In this document: piece after piece, positions 1 to 6,539 of the stretch | Numbering within the stretch: position 1 is the stretch's first letter | Layout: each line of letters starts with the position of its first letter | NCBI GenBank assembly: GCA_020024555.1 | Contig: JAHHTQ010000021.1 | Coordinates: 1 to 35,661, forward strand | DNA: 35,661 nucleotides | Direction: 5' to 3' | Source of the DNA: Angelakisella sp. | GTDB lineage: Bacteria > Bacillota > Clostridia > Oscillospirales > Ruminococcaceae | The notes under the pieces: model-generated | What the model saw: the letters and a program-made list of their open reading frames with translations, nothing else | Database searches by the model: none | What the model was told of the DNA's origin: nothing | Program-made: the position numbers and the translations under genes

Positions 1-159
1 GGCAGAGCCTAAGACGTTTTCCGCAGAAAACGGAACGCTTTTGCCGTGCAAGCGCTTTTTTGAAGGTGAATTTTGGCATTTATGCCAAAAGAGGAAACTT
101 TTTGCAAGAGAAAAAGTTTCTTTGAAATTACCCCTTTTGTGCATATTTTTCTGACAATA
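1..159 (+). repeat. Dispersed multi-hairpin repeat, copy 1 (cut by window edge)
   Basis: This stretch matches, in order, the reverse complement of 7438-7652 and more loosely 2897-3060. It is a chain of short inverted repeats: CGTTTTC/GAAAACG, CGCTT/AAGCG, TTTTGGCA/TGCCAAAA and GAAACTTTTT/AAAAAGTTTC. The left end is cut by the window start, so about 60 bases of the unit seen in copy 3 are missing. No open reading frame is carried. An intrinsic terminator follows 20 bases downstream. Confidence 0.85.
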
Positions 160-179
160 GGTTTTTTCTACAGACTGAC

Positions 180-208
180 GTGATACTGAAAAGTATCACC
201 TTTTTTTA
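180..208 (+). terminator. Intrinsic terminator
   Basis: The stem GTGATACT/AGTATCAC closes a GAAA tetraloop and is followed by CCTTTTTTTAC. It would stop plus-strand transcription entering from left of the window, through repeat copy 1. Confidence 0.7.
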
Positions 209-235
209 CTGTGCCTGTATTATTATAAATTATGC

Positions 236-271
236 AAAAAAAAAGTAATACGTAAAACGTATTACTTTTTT
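236..271 (-). terminator. Terminator of the tRNA-Thr/tRNA-Tyr operon
   Basis: The stem GTAATACG/CGTATTAC has a TAAAA loop and is flanked by a run of A on the left and T on the right, so it can act in both directions. On the minus strand it lies directly after the CCA end of tRNA-Tyr and is the natural end of the tRNA transcript. Confidence 0.75.
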
Positions 272-272
272 C

Positions 273-357
273 TGGTGGGAGATGATGGATTCGAACCATC
301 GAAGCTAGAAGCAACAGATTTACAGTCTGCCCCCTTTGGCCGCTCGGGAAATCTCCC
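273..357 (-). tRNA. tRNA-Tyr (anticodon GTA)
   Basis: On the minus strand the acceptor arm is GGGAGAT paired with ATCTCCC, then discriminator A and an encoded CCA. The anticodon arm reads CAGACTGTAAATCTG, giving anticodon GTA. A long variable arm, expected of bacterial tRNA-Tyr (class II), separates the anticodon and T arms, and the T loop TTCGAAT is standard. Length is 85 nt. It is co-transcribed with tRNA-Thr 29 nt upstream. Confidence 0.95.
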
Positions 358-386
358 TTATCAATATAATATATAAAAAAATGCGT

Positions 387-462
387 TGGAGCTGGTGGAC
401 GGACTTGAACCCCCGACCTGCTGATTACAAATCAGCTGCTCTACCAACTGAGCTACACCAGC
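387..462 (-). tRNA. tRNA-Thr (anticodon TGT)
   Basis: On the minus strand GCTGGTG pairs with CACCAGC, followed by discriminator T and encoded CCA. The anticodon arm reads CTGATTTGTAATCAG, giving anticodon TGT, and the T loop TTCAAGT is standard. Length is 76 nt. It is the first gene of a two-tRNA operon with tRNA-Tyr, behind a near-consensus promoter. Confidence 0.95.
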
Positions 463-492
463 GTGACTTATTGTCTTTCTGAACGCTCATTT

Positions 493-521
493 ATAATATC
501 ATATTAAATTATGTTTGTCAA
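493..521 (-). promoter_or_regulatory. Sigma-A promoter of the tRNA operon
   Basis: Read on the minus strand: TTGACA (516-521), a 17-base spacer, then TATTAT (493-498). This is a consensus -35 and a 5/6 -10 box at ideal spacing, about 25 bases before the 5' end of tRNA-Thr. Confidence 0.9.
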
Positions 522-559
522 CACTTTTTAAAAATTTTTTTTGTTTTTTTGCAAATTTT

Positions 560-925
560 TTATTTTGAAGTTATATACACTGTTACTTGGTTTGGCAGAC
601 ACGCCGCAACATCATAATCATAGGCAAGCCAACCGGTATGAACACACACTTTGTCAGGACAGTCTGAGCTCAAAAATCTTATTTTGTGGTCTTCAACCAA
701 CAATTTTATTTTGTGGTTATCCGGCGTAATAATTTCTATTTCCTGATCTTCGGCAGTTGTCAGATTTATTTCTCTTTCAATTTTTCCGCTTACATCAATA
801 ATTGCATATAGTCCGTTTGTGTTATTTAAGTTTAATTTTGGTATAAGTATGGCGCATATTGACATCACAACCAATAATATAATTATTATTATGGCAATTA
901 TTGTTTTTTTATTTGTATTTTTCAT
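560..925 (-). CDS. NusG domain II membrane-anchored protein
   Basis: A 121-residue protein with a short basic N-terminus, one membrane segment at about residues 8-30, and an extracytoplasmic domain. The signature around C89 (DCPDKVCVHTGW) followed by CLPN at C109 is typical of the NusG_II family of small secreted or anchored Firmicutes proteins, which are not transcription factors. Some are encoded beside FMN-binding or Rnf-type electron-transport genes, but no such neighbour is present, so its role here is unknown. The ATG is preceded by CGGAGG. It is transcribed divergently from the ABC ATPase at 1037. Confidence 0.85.
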   Translation of the reverse strand: MKNTNKKTIIAIIIIILLVVMSICAILIPKLNLNNTNGLYAIIDVSGKIEREINLTTAEDQEIEIITPDNHKIKLLVEDHKIRFLSSDCPDKVCVHTGWLAYDYDVAACLPNQVTVYITSK

Positions 926-1036
926 AGTTCCTCCGTATATATTGATGCGTTACAGCACATTCTAACATAATAGGATTTTTTTTACAAGTCTTATTTGTAA
1001 ATTGTTTTTGATATTTTGGTAAAGGAGAATGCTTTA

Positions 1037-1714
1037 ATGGATAATATAATTGAGATTAAAAATTTATCAAAAATTTATAACAGCGGTGAAAACAAAGTTG
1101 TTGCGCTCAACAATATAACTTTTTCAATTAAAACCGGGGAATTTGTAGCAATAACGGGAAAATCGGGTTCAGGTAAAAGCACGCTTATGAATATTTTGGG
1201 TTGTCTGGATACTCAAACTTGCGGAGAATACTATTTAAATAATCACAATGTATCAAGTTTAAACAGAAAAAAATTATCGCAAATTCGCAATAAAGAAATA
1301 GGCTTTATATTTCAAGGCTTTTATTTACTTGGTGATTTAGATGCTTTGCACAATGTTATGTTGCCGTTAAAATATGCAAAAGTACCTCATCATAAAAGGG
1401 AAGAACTTGCCACAAAGGCGCTTAAATCAGTAGGACTGTTTGACAGAAAGGAACACTTGCCAAAGCAACTTTCAGGTGGACAGCAACAAAGAGTCGCTAT
1501 TGCGCGCGCCATTGTTACTTCACCGTCAATTATACTTGCGGACGAACCGACAGGCAATCTCGATACAGTAAACACCGAACAAGTGTTATTACTACTAAGG
1601 GAATTGTGGCAACAGGGTAAGACAATTATTATGATAACACATGAAAAGACTTTGCCGGACTTTGTGCAAAAGAATATTGTTGTTACAGATGGGAATATAA
1701 GTATTTATGAATAA
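1037..1714 (+). CDS. ABC transporter ATP-binding protein, MacB/LolD type
   Basis: A 225-residue nucleotide-binding protein. Walker A GKSGSGKST is at about residues 41-49, then come a Q loop (FIFQ), the signature LSGGQQQR, Walker B (IILADEP), the D loop GNLD and a switch His in THE. The subfamily normally pairs with MacB/FtsX-like permeases that export peptides, lipoproteins or antimicrobials. No permease gene lies next to it, so it is either an orphan or serves a permease elsewhere. The start chosen is the ATG at 1037, 8-9 bases after AAAGGAGA; a TTG seven codons upstream would place the ribosome site inside the gene. A terminator follows immediately, so it is monocistronic. Confidence 0.9.
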   Translation: MDNIIEIKNLSKIYNSGENKVVALNNITFSIKTGEFVAITGKSGSGKSTLMNILGCLDTQTCGEYYLNNHNVSSLNRKKLSQIRNKEIGFIFQGFYLLGDLDALHNVMLPLKYAKVPHHKREELATKALKSVGLFDRKEHLPKQLSGGQQQRVAIARAIVTSPSIILADEPTGNLDTVNTEQVLLLLRELWQQGKTIIMITHEKTLPDFVQKNIVVTDGNISIYE

Positions 1715-1717
1715 AAA

Positions 1718-1748
1718 AATGGTGGGTTTAGCCCACCATTAATTTTTG
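1718..1748 (+). terminator. Intrinsic terminator of the ABC ATPase gene
   Basis: The stem AATGGTGGG/CCCACCATT with a TTTAG loop is followed by AATTTTTG, four bases after the stop codon. Confidence 0.85.
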
Positions 1749-1803
1749 TAAAATTCTTAATTGTTTTATATATTTTAAAACTTATTATTAATTTTACTTA
1801 CAG

Positions 1804-2007
1804 TTATTTGCTTTGATAGTTTGATGAGTTCATAGAGCTGTTATTTTCGTAAGACTCTACCATACGTTTAACCATTTCGCCACCGATACTTCCGGCTTGA
1901 CGAGAAGTCAGTTCACCGTTATATCCGGGGTTAAGTGTAACACCTACCGCTTGCGCAGATTCGTTTTTAATTTGATTTAGGGCAGCTTTAGCTTTTTTAT
2001 TTGACAT
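1804..2007 (-). CDS. Small acid-soluble spore protein, alpha/beta type
   Basis: A 67-residue protein with the family core: an N-terminal ALNQIKNESAQAVGV helix, then GYNGELTSRQAGSIGG and MVKRMVESYE. These proteins coat spore DNA, shift it towards an A-like form and protect it from UV and heat; the GPR protease degrades them at germination. The conserved Glu-x-Ala motif in the first helix is the expected GPR cleavage region. The Ser/Asn-rich tail is short and variable. The ATG follows AAGGAG at good spacing. A possible sigma-G promoter lies upstream. The gene supports an endospore-forming host. Confidence 0.95.
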   Translation of the reverse strand: MSNKKAKAALNQIKNESAQAVGVTLNPGYNGELTSRQAGSIGGEMVKRMVESYENNSSMNSSNYQSK

Positions 2008-2044
2008 TATAATACACTCCTTAATGTGTTTTTCTAAGAATTAA

Positions 2045-2073
2045 TATATTGCGTTTGCAATAATATTGTATAC
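2045..2073 (-). promoter_or_regulatory. Possible sigma-G promoter of the spore protein gene
   Basis: On the minus strand GTATA (2069-2073) is followed by 17 bases and CAATATA (2045-2051). This fits the known Bacillus sigma-G pattern (gHATR, about 18 bases, CATWMTA) with one mismatch in the -10 box. The assignment relies on the downstream gene being a forespore gene. Confidence 0.5.
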
Positions 2074-2110
2074 CGAATGGAGTAAAATATTAATGTAAAT
2101 ATTTGTATTG

Positions 2111-2620
2111 TTATTTGTCAATTTTTGACGCAATTTTTATAGCGGTAAAAATAAGCTCGGCAAATGGGTTTTTTGTATGTTTATTTAGTTTTATGTCCAT
2201 AGGCTCTATAACTGTGTTGTCATTGAGAGTTATATTTCTTTGTAGGCAAATTATATCGTTTTCTTCTCCGACACTGGAAAAAGTTATGGTTGATTTCGCC
2301 GACATACCGTAGTCTATTATCAAATAATTTTTTTCACAGGCAAATTTTACAGCGTTAATATTTTCATTTTCGCAAATAACAGCTATGCAGTTTTTTATAT
2401 TAATATTATAGTTTTCATTATCTGTAAATATTAAAATGATATTTTCACCTTCAATATTGATATTGTTTTCACCGCTAACCAATATAAGCTGCGGATAGTC
2501 GTTATTTATAATATAATTTTTTTTGTCATAAAAAAATATATTAAGTTTTTCCTCACATATTTTTTTTATATCATTCATTACCTTTTGACTGTGTTTACCA
2601 AAAAAAATACAGCTATACAT
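2111..2620 (-). CDS. Hypothetical protein, 169 residues
   Basis: I do not recognise this family. The reading frame is intact, starts with ATG behind AAAAGGAG, and is rich in Asn, Ile and Lys. It looks like a soluble alpha/beta protein: short hydrophobic strands (PQLILVSG, IILIFTD, CIAVICEN) alternate with polar turns, and a helix AELIFTAIKIASKI ends it. No signal peptide, membrane segment, P-loop or metal-binding cluster is visible. It lies alone between the spore protein and the tRNA-Pro gene. Confidence 0.7.
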   Translation of the reverse strand: MYSCIFFGKHSQKVMNDIKKICEEKLNIFFYDKKNYIINNDYPQLILVSGENNINIEGENIILIFTDNENYNINIKNCIAVICENENINAVKFACEKNYLIIDYGMSAKSTITFSSVGEENDIICLQRNITLNDNTVIEPMDIKLNKHTKNPFAELIFTAIKIASKIDK

Positions 2621-2701
2621 TAAATAAATCTCCTTTTTTTGCAGTAAAAATAACCATAATTTTAGTTTAGTAAAAATAAAAGTTTTTTATACATTTAATT
2701 C

Positions 2702-2730
2702 TTGACTATCTGTAATTTTTGATATATAAT
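2702..2730 (+). promoter_or_regulatory. Sigma-A promoter of tRNA-Pro
   Basis: TTGACT (2702-2707), a 17-base spacer, then TATAAT (2725-2730), about 27 bases before the tRNA 5' end. Confidence 0.9.
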
Positions 2731-2757
2731 ATTGTTGTTAATTTTTTATATATGTAT

Positions 2758-2834
2758 CGGGATATGGCTCAGCTTGGTAGAGCGCTGCGTTCGGGACGCA
2801 GAAGTCGCAAGTTCAAATCTTGTTATCCCGACCA
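2758..2834 (+). tRNA. tRNA-Pro (anticodon CGG)
   Basis: Acceptor CGGGATA pairs with TATCCCG, followed by discriminator A and encoded CCA. The anticodon arm CTGCG-TTCGGGA-CGCAG gives anticodon CGG. The T loop is TTCAAAT. Length 77 nt. It is single, with its own promoter and terminator. Confidence 0.95.
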
Positions 2835-2856
2835 GCGGCGAACAGTCGCAAGTAAA

Positions 2857-2889
2857 ACGTGAGCAAGTTTTTGTTCACGTCTTTTTTTT
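2857..2889 (+). terminator. Terminator of tRNA-Pro
   Basis: ACGTGAGCAA pairs with TTGTTCACGT (one G-U pair) around GTTT, followed by C and a run of eight T. Repeat copy 2 begins eight bases later. Confidence 0.85.
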
Positions 2890-2896
2890 ACATTAA

Positions 2897-3060
2897 ATAA
2901 CGAAGTCCATAAAAGTTTTACTTAATTTTTTTCAAAAAATTGCGGTTCTTAGACAACAAATAAGATGTTTTCCGCAGAAACGCTTTTGCCATTCAATCGC
3001 ATTTTTAATGGCGAATTTTGTCATAAATGCAAAAAGAGGAAACTTTTTGAAAGTCTGACA
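2897..3060 (+). repeat. Dispersed multi-hairpin repeat, copy 2 (degenerate)
   Basis: It is co-linear with the reverse complement of 7438-7652: both start with AATAACGAAGT, then an A/T inverted repeat, TTGCGGTTCTTAG, TTTTCCGCAGAAA, CGCTTTTGCC and GAGGAAACTTTTTG. Several hairpins are damaged: one arm of the CGTTTTC/GAAAACG stem and most of the GAAAC stem are deleted. This looks like an old, decaying copy. It lies between the tRNA-Pro terminator and the lexA promoter. Confidence 0.8.
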
Positions 3061-3171
3061 TTTATTTTAAAAAAATATTTATTATTTTAAAAAATAATGA
3101 TTTTATGTTAATTATTACTGATAATTTACATAAAAAACTATAAATTTTTTTAAAAATTTTCCTATATATAC

Positions 3172-3209
3172 AAACAAATGTTTACTTTTTTAAAATAATG
3201 TGTTACAAT
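3172..3209 (+). promoter_or_regulatory. lexA promoter with overlapping LexA operator
   Basis: TTTACT (3181-3186), a 17-base spacer and TACAAT (3204-3209) form a sigma-A promoter. AAACAAATGTTT (3172-3183) is a near-symmetric site that overlaps the -35 box and resembles the Firmicutes SOS box (GAAC, four bases, GTTC) with A/T in place of the outer G/C. Position and symmetry suggest autorepression by LexA. Confidence 0.65.
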
Positions 3210-3249
3210 AAAAGAGTAATTAATATATGAAGGGAGATGTAAGAGTGCA

Positions 3250-3849
3250 ATGGAAGTTTTGAGTAAAAAAGCAAGTGAGATATTACAGTATTTGGAAGAA
3301 TGTGTTGCAAACGGACTTTCACCGACAGTACGGGAGATTGCTGAGACTTTGCAAATAAAATCCACATCAACAGTACACAAATATTTAACAGAGTTAAAAG
3401 CTAAGGGCTATATAAAAAAAGAAGATGGTCTGAAACGAACAATTCGTTTTACTGATGATTTTGTAAACAGCAGTGGTATGGGTGGCGTTCCTATTATAGG
3501 AACTGTAACAGCCGGTATGCCGATACTTGCTGTGGAAAACATTACGGGATATTTGCCTATTGAGGTAAAGGGTTGCGATCCGCGAGAGCTGTTTGCGCTG
3601 AATGTACGTGGCGAAAGTATGATAAATGTGGGGATATATGACGGAGACACAATAATTGTAAGAAAAACACCGATTGCCGAAAACGGCGATATTGTTGTTG
3701 CTCTTATAGATGATTCCGCTACCGTAAAGACTTTTTACAAAGAAGACGGACATTTTAGATTGCAACCTGAAAATGACACAATGGAGCCAATTATTGTTAA
3801 TGAATTAATGATACTTGGCAAAGTAGTTAAACTTGTCAGAGACTATTAA
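3250..3849 (+). CDS. lexA: LexA SOS repressor / self-cleaving protease
   Basis: A 199-residue protein of normal family length. The N-terminal winged helix (about residues 1-65, with STSTVHKYL as recognition-helix region) binds SOS operators. The C-terminal S24 peptidase domain holds the cleavage site A88-G89 in TAGMP, the nucleophile S123 in GESM and the general base K160 in TVKTF. RecA filaments trigger self-cleavage and derepression of DNA repair genes. The start is ATG 3250; the nearest Shine-Dalgarno, AGGGAG at 3231-3236, is 13 bases away, which is rather far. Other SOS genes are not adjacent. A terminator follows. Confidence 0.97.
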   Translation: MEVLSKKASEILQYLEECVANGLSPTVREIAETLQIKSTSTVHKYLTELKAKGYIKKEDGLKRTIRFTDDFVNSSGMGGVPIIGTVTAGMPILAVENITGYLPIEVKGCDPRELFALNVRGESMINVGIYDGDTIIVRKTPIAENGDIVVALIDDSATVKTFYKEDGHFRLQPENDTMEPIIVNELMILGKVVKLVRDY

Positions 3850-3876
3850 TAATTAAAAGTTTATTTTATTACAACG

Positions 3877-3909
3877 AGACGAACAATATAAAACGTTCGT
3901 CTTTTTTGT
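3877..3909 (+). terminator. lexA terminator
   Basis: The stem AGACGAAC/GTTCGTCT is followed by a run of T (TTTTTTG), 28 bases after the lexA stop. Confidence 0.8.
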
Positions 3910-3936
3910 ATTTATTTTTTAAAGGAGGAATATTTT

Positions 3937-5046
3937 ATAAAAGAGCTGTATATATATATACACATACCATTTTGCATAAGAAAATGTAATTATTGCAGTT
4001 TCTATTCGATTACTGATTTAACACAAATTGATGAATATGTAGAGGCAGTTTGTCGGGCGGTAAAAACATTTGATTTTTCGGGATATATTATCCATTCAAT
4101 ATATTTTGGCGGTGGCACGCCGTCATTGTTGAAAGAAAAACTATTGATTATTCTGGAAGAAATATATAGTCGCGCAAAGGTGTTGCCAAATGCCGAAATT
4201 ACTTTTGAGGCAAATCCTGCCACATTAAATCAACAAACGCTTTCAACACTATATAACGGAGGCTTTAACAGAATATCAATAGGCATACAGGACAGTGATA
4301 ACAGTATGTTGAAAACAATGGGACGTTTACACAATTTCACAGATGGCATAAAAGCTGTTGAAATGTCAAAAAATGCGGGATTTGGGAATATATCCTGCGA
4401 CATAATTCTTGCAACACCAAACCAAACTGTTGAAAAAGCTGTTAAAAGTGTTGAACATATAATTTCACAGGATATTCAACATATTTCGGCGTACTTGTTG
4501 AATATTGAAAAAGGAACAGAGTTTTACACAAAAAATGTAGGAGAAATTTGTCCTGATGAAGATGAAACAGCAAATATTTATCTAAATGTGTGTAAAACTT
4601 TAAGTAATAGTGGTTTTAACCATTATGAAATAAGTAATTTTGCAAAGTCCGGATTTAACAGTATTCACAATACTGCGTACTGGAAGTTAAAAGATTATTT
4701 GGGGATAGGACCGACGGCATATTCTTTTGTCGATAAAAAAAGATTTTCTTTTGAAAATGATATAAATAAGTTTATTCACAGTAAAAACGTGTGGGAAGAT
4801 ATAGTTAATGACGGTATTGGCGGAGATTTTGAAGAATATCTGATGTTATCGTTAAGACTTGATATGGGTTTTGATATAGCCTATGCGCAAAGAGTATATG
4901 GCATAGAAACTGACAAAATCCTGCCACTCATAAAGAAATTTGAACAGGCAAGGTTACTTAATGTTAATAATAACAAAATAGGTCTTACTGATAAAGGCTT
5001 TTTACTTTCAAATTCAATAATTACAGATATCTTAAATAAATTGTAA
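3937..5046 (+). CDS. hemW: HemW-type radical SAM heme chaperone, apparent AUA start
   Basis: A 369-residue protein if started at the ATA codon 3937. The radical-SAM cluster motif C13-x3-C17-x2-C20 (CIRKCNYC) lies in IPFCIRKCNYCSFYS, followed by GGGTPS, SIGIQ, HYEISNFAK and HNTAYW with GIGPTAYS, the HemW pattern. HemW binds heme and passes it to respiratory enzymes; older annotations call it coproporphyrinogen oxidase. No ATG, GTG or TTG occurs in frame between the ribosome site and the cysteine motif. AAAGGAGG at 3921-3928 is eight bases before ATA, perfect for initiation there. The first conventional codon, TTG 4126, would remove the catalytic cysteines. It could also be a start-codon mutation or base error. 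Confidence 0.85.
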   Translation: MKELYIYIHIPFCIRKCNYCSFYSITDLTQIDEYVEAVCRAVKTFDFSGYIIHSIYFGGGTPSLLKEKLLIILEEIYSRAKVLPNAEITFEANPATLNQQTLSTLYNGGFNRISIGIQDSDNSMLKTMGRLHNFTDGIKAVEMSKNAGFGNISCDIILATPNQTVEKAVKSVEHIISQDIQHISAYLLNIEKGTEFYTKNVGEICPDEDETANIYLNVCKTLSNSGFNHYEISNFAKSGFNSIHNTAYWKLKDYLGIGPTAYSFVDKKRFSFENDINKFIHSKNVWEDIVNDGIGGDFEEYLMLSLRLDMGFDIAYAQRVYGIETDKILPLIKKFEQARLLNVNNNKIGLTDKGFLLSNSIITDILNKL

Positions 5047-5086
5047 GTAAGTTTTTTAAACTATAATTTTTTAATGTAATATATTT

Positions 5087-5115
5087 TTTACACGAAAGTA
5101 AAAATAAGGTATAGT
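5087..5115 (+). promoter_or_regulatory. Promoter of the intergenic structured RNA
   Basis: TTTACA (5087-5092), a 17-base spacer and TATAGT (5110-5115): a good sigma-A promoter in the gap after hemW with no protein-coding gene downstream on this strand. Transcription would begin near 5121. Confidence 0.7.
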
Positions 5116-5120
5116 ATTTT

Positions 5121-5330
5121 TATCAGTAGAAAGAAAATATATGTAATCATTTAAGAGTAAGCGAACTTCCTACTAGGTAGAAAGCTCGGTGTGACAAATA
5201 TACTCCGTTTTTAAAATAGAAAAGAAATTTTCAGCAAGAATATTGTAATATTGATTGTCACTTCTTGGCACTTATAAGCTTAATTATTTTTTATAAAATC
5301 TTATATGTGACTGTATTTTCGTGGCGTAAA
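5121..5330 (+). ncRNA. Candidate 6S-like regulatory RNA
   Basis: No open reading frame is present, but the stretch folds by eye into a long rod with nested pairings: 5133-5139 with 5314-5320 (GAAAATA/TATTTTC), 5148-5156 with 5299-5307 (8 of 9), 5158-5162 with 5278-5282 (TAAGC/GCTTA) and 5191-5197 with 5255-5261 (GTGACAA/TTGTCAC). Between the last two is a large central bubble whose 5' side can form a small hairpin (CTAC/GTAG). A rod of about 200 nt with a central bubble and its own promoter is the architecture of 6S RNA, which mimics an open promoter and binds sigma-A RNA polymerase. The family assignment is inferred from shape, not from primary sequence. Confidence 0.45.
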
Positions 5331-5334
5331 AAAT

Positions 5335-5380
5335 CCCTCTATGGCAGTTTGTTTTATTCTGCCATAGAGGGTTCATCTTT
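5335..5380. terminator. Bidirectional terminator
   Basis: A perfect 13-bp stem (5335-5347 with 5359-5371, CCCTCTATGGCAG and its complement) is preceded by AAAAAAT and followed by TTCATCTTTTTTT. It can end the phosphoesterase transcript on the minus strand and the structured RNA on the plus strand. Confidence 0.85.
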
Positions 5381-5420
5381 TTTTCTCTTTTTATCGGACT
5401 TGTTTATTTTATATGTCGTA

Positions 5421-5897
5421 TTATATTTTTACAATATTCGGTAAAATACCGTTTTCGTTTATTGTTATTGTGGCATAGGTTTGTTCACCGAAGTATCCCA
5501 TACGCACACTGCCGGGGTTTATAAGATACATTCCGTTACTGTATTCTATCTGCGCTAAGTGTGTATGTCCATACAGAACAATATCGGCATTTATTTCTTT
5601 ACCGGTAAAATAAAGACTGTTAAGGTCAGTTTTAACATCATAGCGGTTTCCGTGTGTAATAAATATTTTTTTATTCAGTACAGTAAATTCCATTTCGTTT
5701 TCAAGTGATGATGAAAAGTCACAGTTACCGCAAACATTTTTGATATTAAGGCTTGGGTATTTTTCCCGTACAACTGCAATATCGTTTGCGCCGTCACCCA
5801 GATGTATAAACATATCAGCATCGTCAAGATGCTTTTTGACAATGGTTAAAACAGCGTCACAAGCACCATGGCTATCTGACATTACTATTAATTTCAT
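5421..5897 (-). CDS. YfcE/MJ0936-type metallophosphodiesterase
   Basis: A 158-residue calcineurin-like phosphoesterase. Metal-binding motifs occur in order: DSHG (residues 8-11), HLGDGAND, GNCD, a THG motif and GHTH, followed by NPGS. This is the compact single-domain family of E. coli YfcE and M. jannaschii MJ0936, manganese or nickel dependent and active on phosphodiesters in vitro; the cellular substrate is generally unknown. The ATG has an AGGAG site. In many Firmicutes the gene follows rdgB/rph, but here it stands alone, with a structured region about 100 bases upstream. Confidence 0.9.
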   Translation of the reverse strand: MKLIVMSDSHGACDAVLTIVKKHLDDADMFIHLGDGANDIAVVREKYPSLNIKNVCGNCDFSSSLENEMEFTVLNKKIFITHGNRYDVKTDLNSLYFTGKEINADIVLYGHTHLAQIEYSNGMYLINPGSVRMGYFGEQTYATITINENGILPNIVKI

Positions 5898-5993
5898 TAA
5901 ATATTTCTCCTTATATAAAAATATATATTAATAAACAATCATAAATAAACAATCTTTTTCATATTATTAGTGTATAAAGACTGTATACTTTAA

Positions 5994-6102
5994 AGGTAAC
6001 ACCGCATAATTAATATATGCCGGTTTAGATTGAGCATTTTATATAATACTTCAAAAGACTTTATTAAATCAATATAATATTTTGATTTATGGGGTATTAC
6101 CT
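5994..6102. other. Structured intergenic element of unknown function
   Basis: AGGTAACACC (5994-6003) pairs with GGTATTACCT (6093-6102) at 9 of 10 positions, enclosing GCATA/TATGC (hairpin near 6004-6020), AAATCAA/TTGATTT (near 6066-6088) and an unpaired purine-rich middle. A further small hairpin (GTATA/TATAC) lies just left of it. The shape, a closing stem with internal hairpins and a junction, is riboswitch-like. It could be a leader for the minus-strand phosphoesterase or the plus-strand small-protein operon. It matches no riboswitch motif I know. The rest of the gap 5898-6269 is featureless AT-rich DNA apart from a possible promoter near 6194-6222. Confidence 0.3.
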
Positions 6103-6269
6103 AAAAATGATTTTTTCTAAAAGTTACTATATCATATTAATATAAATTTGCAAGTAAAATGTTATATATTATATATAAAAACATTAATTTTTGTTAAATT
6201 TGCTAAATTATAATAATATAAAATATAGTTTATACAGTTTTAATAATATTTAAACAAAGGGGAGTGCCT

Positions 6270-6509
6270 ATGGCGGATAATAAATTTACCAACGAAGATT
6301 TAGAGAATCTTATCAATTTTGCATCGCAAAAAATGGGCGTAGATAAAGATAAACTGAAAGATGATATAAAGAGTGGTAAAATTAACAACAGTAAGGCAAA
6401 TGAAATATTGAACGATAAAGAAAAATTGAATGCGCTACTGAATTCACCACAGGTAAAAATGCTGATAAATCAGTTAAAAAATAAAAATAATAACAATAAC
6501 AGCAGATAA
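6270..6509 (+). CDS. Small hypothetical protein, first gene of a three-gene operon
   Basis: A 79-residue, highly charged soluble protein: two predicted helices (residues 5-45), a motif ALLNSPQVKMLINQLK, and an Asn-rich tail. The ATG at 6270 lies five bases after GGGGAG; an overlapping GTG at 6264 is too close to that site. The segment resembles small Clostridia proteins containing a 'LLNxPxxKxLIxxL' helix, but no function is known to me. The next gene begins 30 bases on and the third overlaps the second, so the three are probably translated from one mRNA. Confidence 0.7.
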   Translation: MADNKFTNEDLENLINFASQKMGVDKDKLKDDIKSGKINNSKANEILNDKEKLNALLNSPQVKMLINQLKNKNNNNNSR

Positions 6510-6539
6510 GAATATAATATACAAGGGGTGAGATGTGAT

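Noticed and set aside
541..729. 62-codon plus-strand open frame
   Set aside because: It overlaps the NusG domain II gene on the opposite strand, has no ribosome site and encodes a composition typical of a shadow frame.
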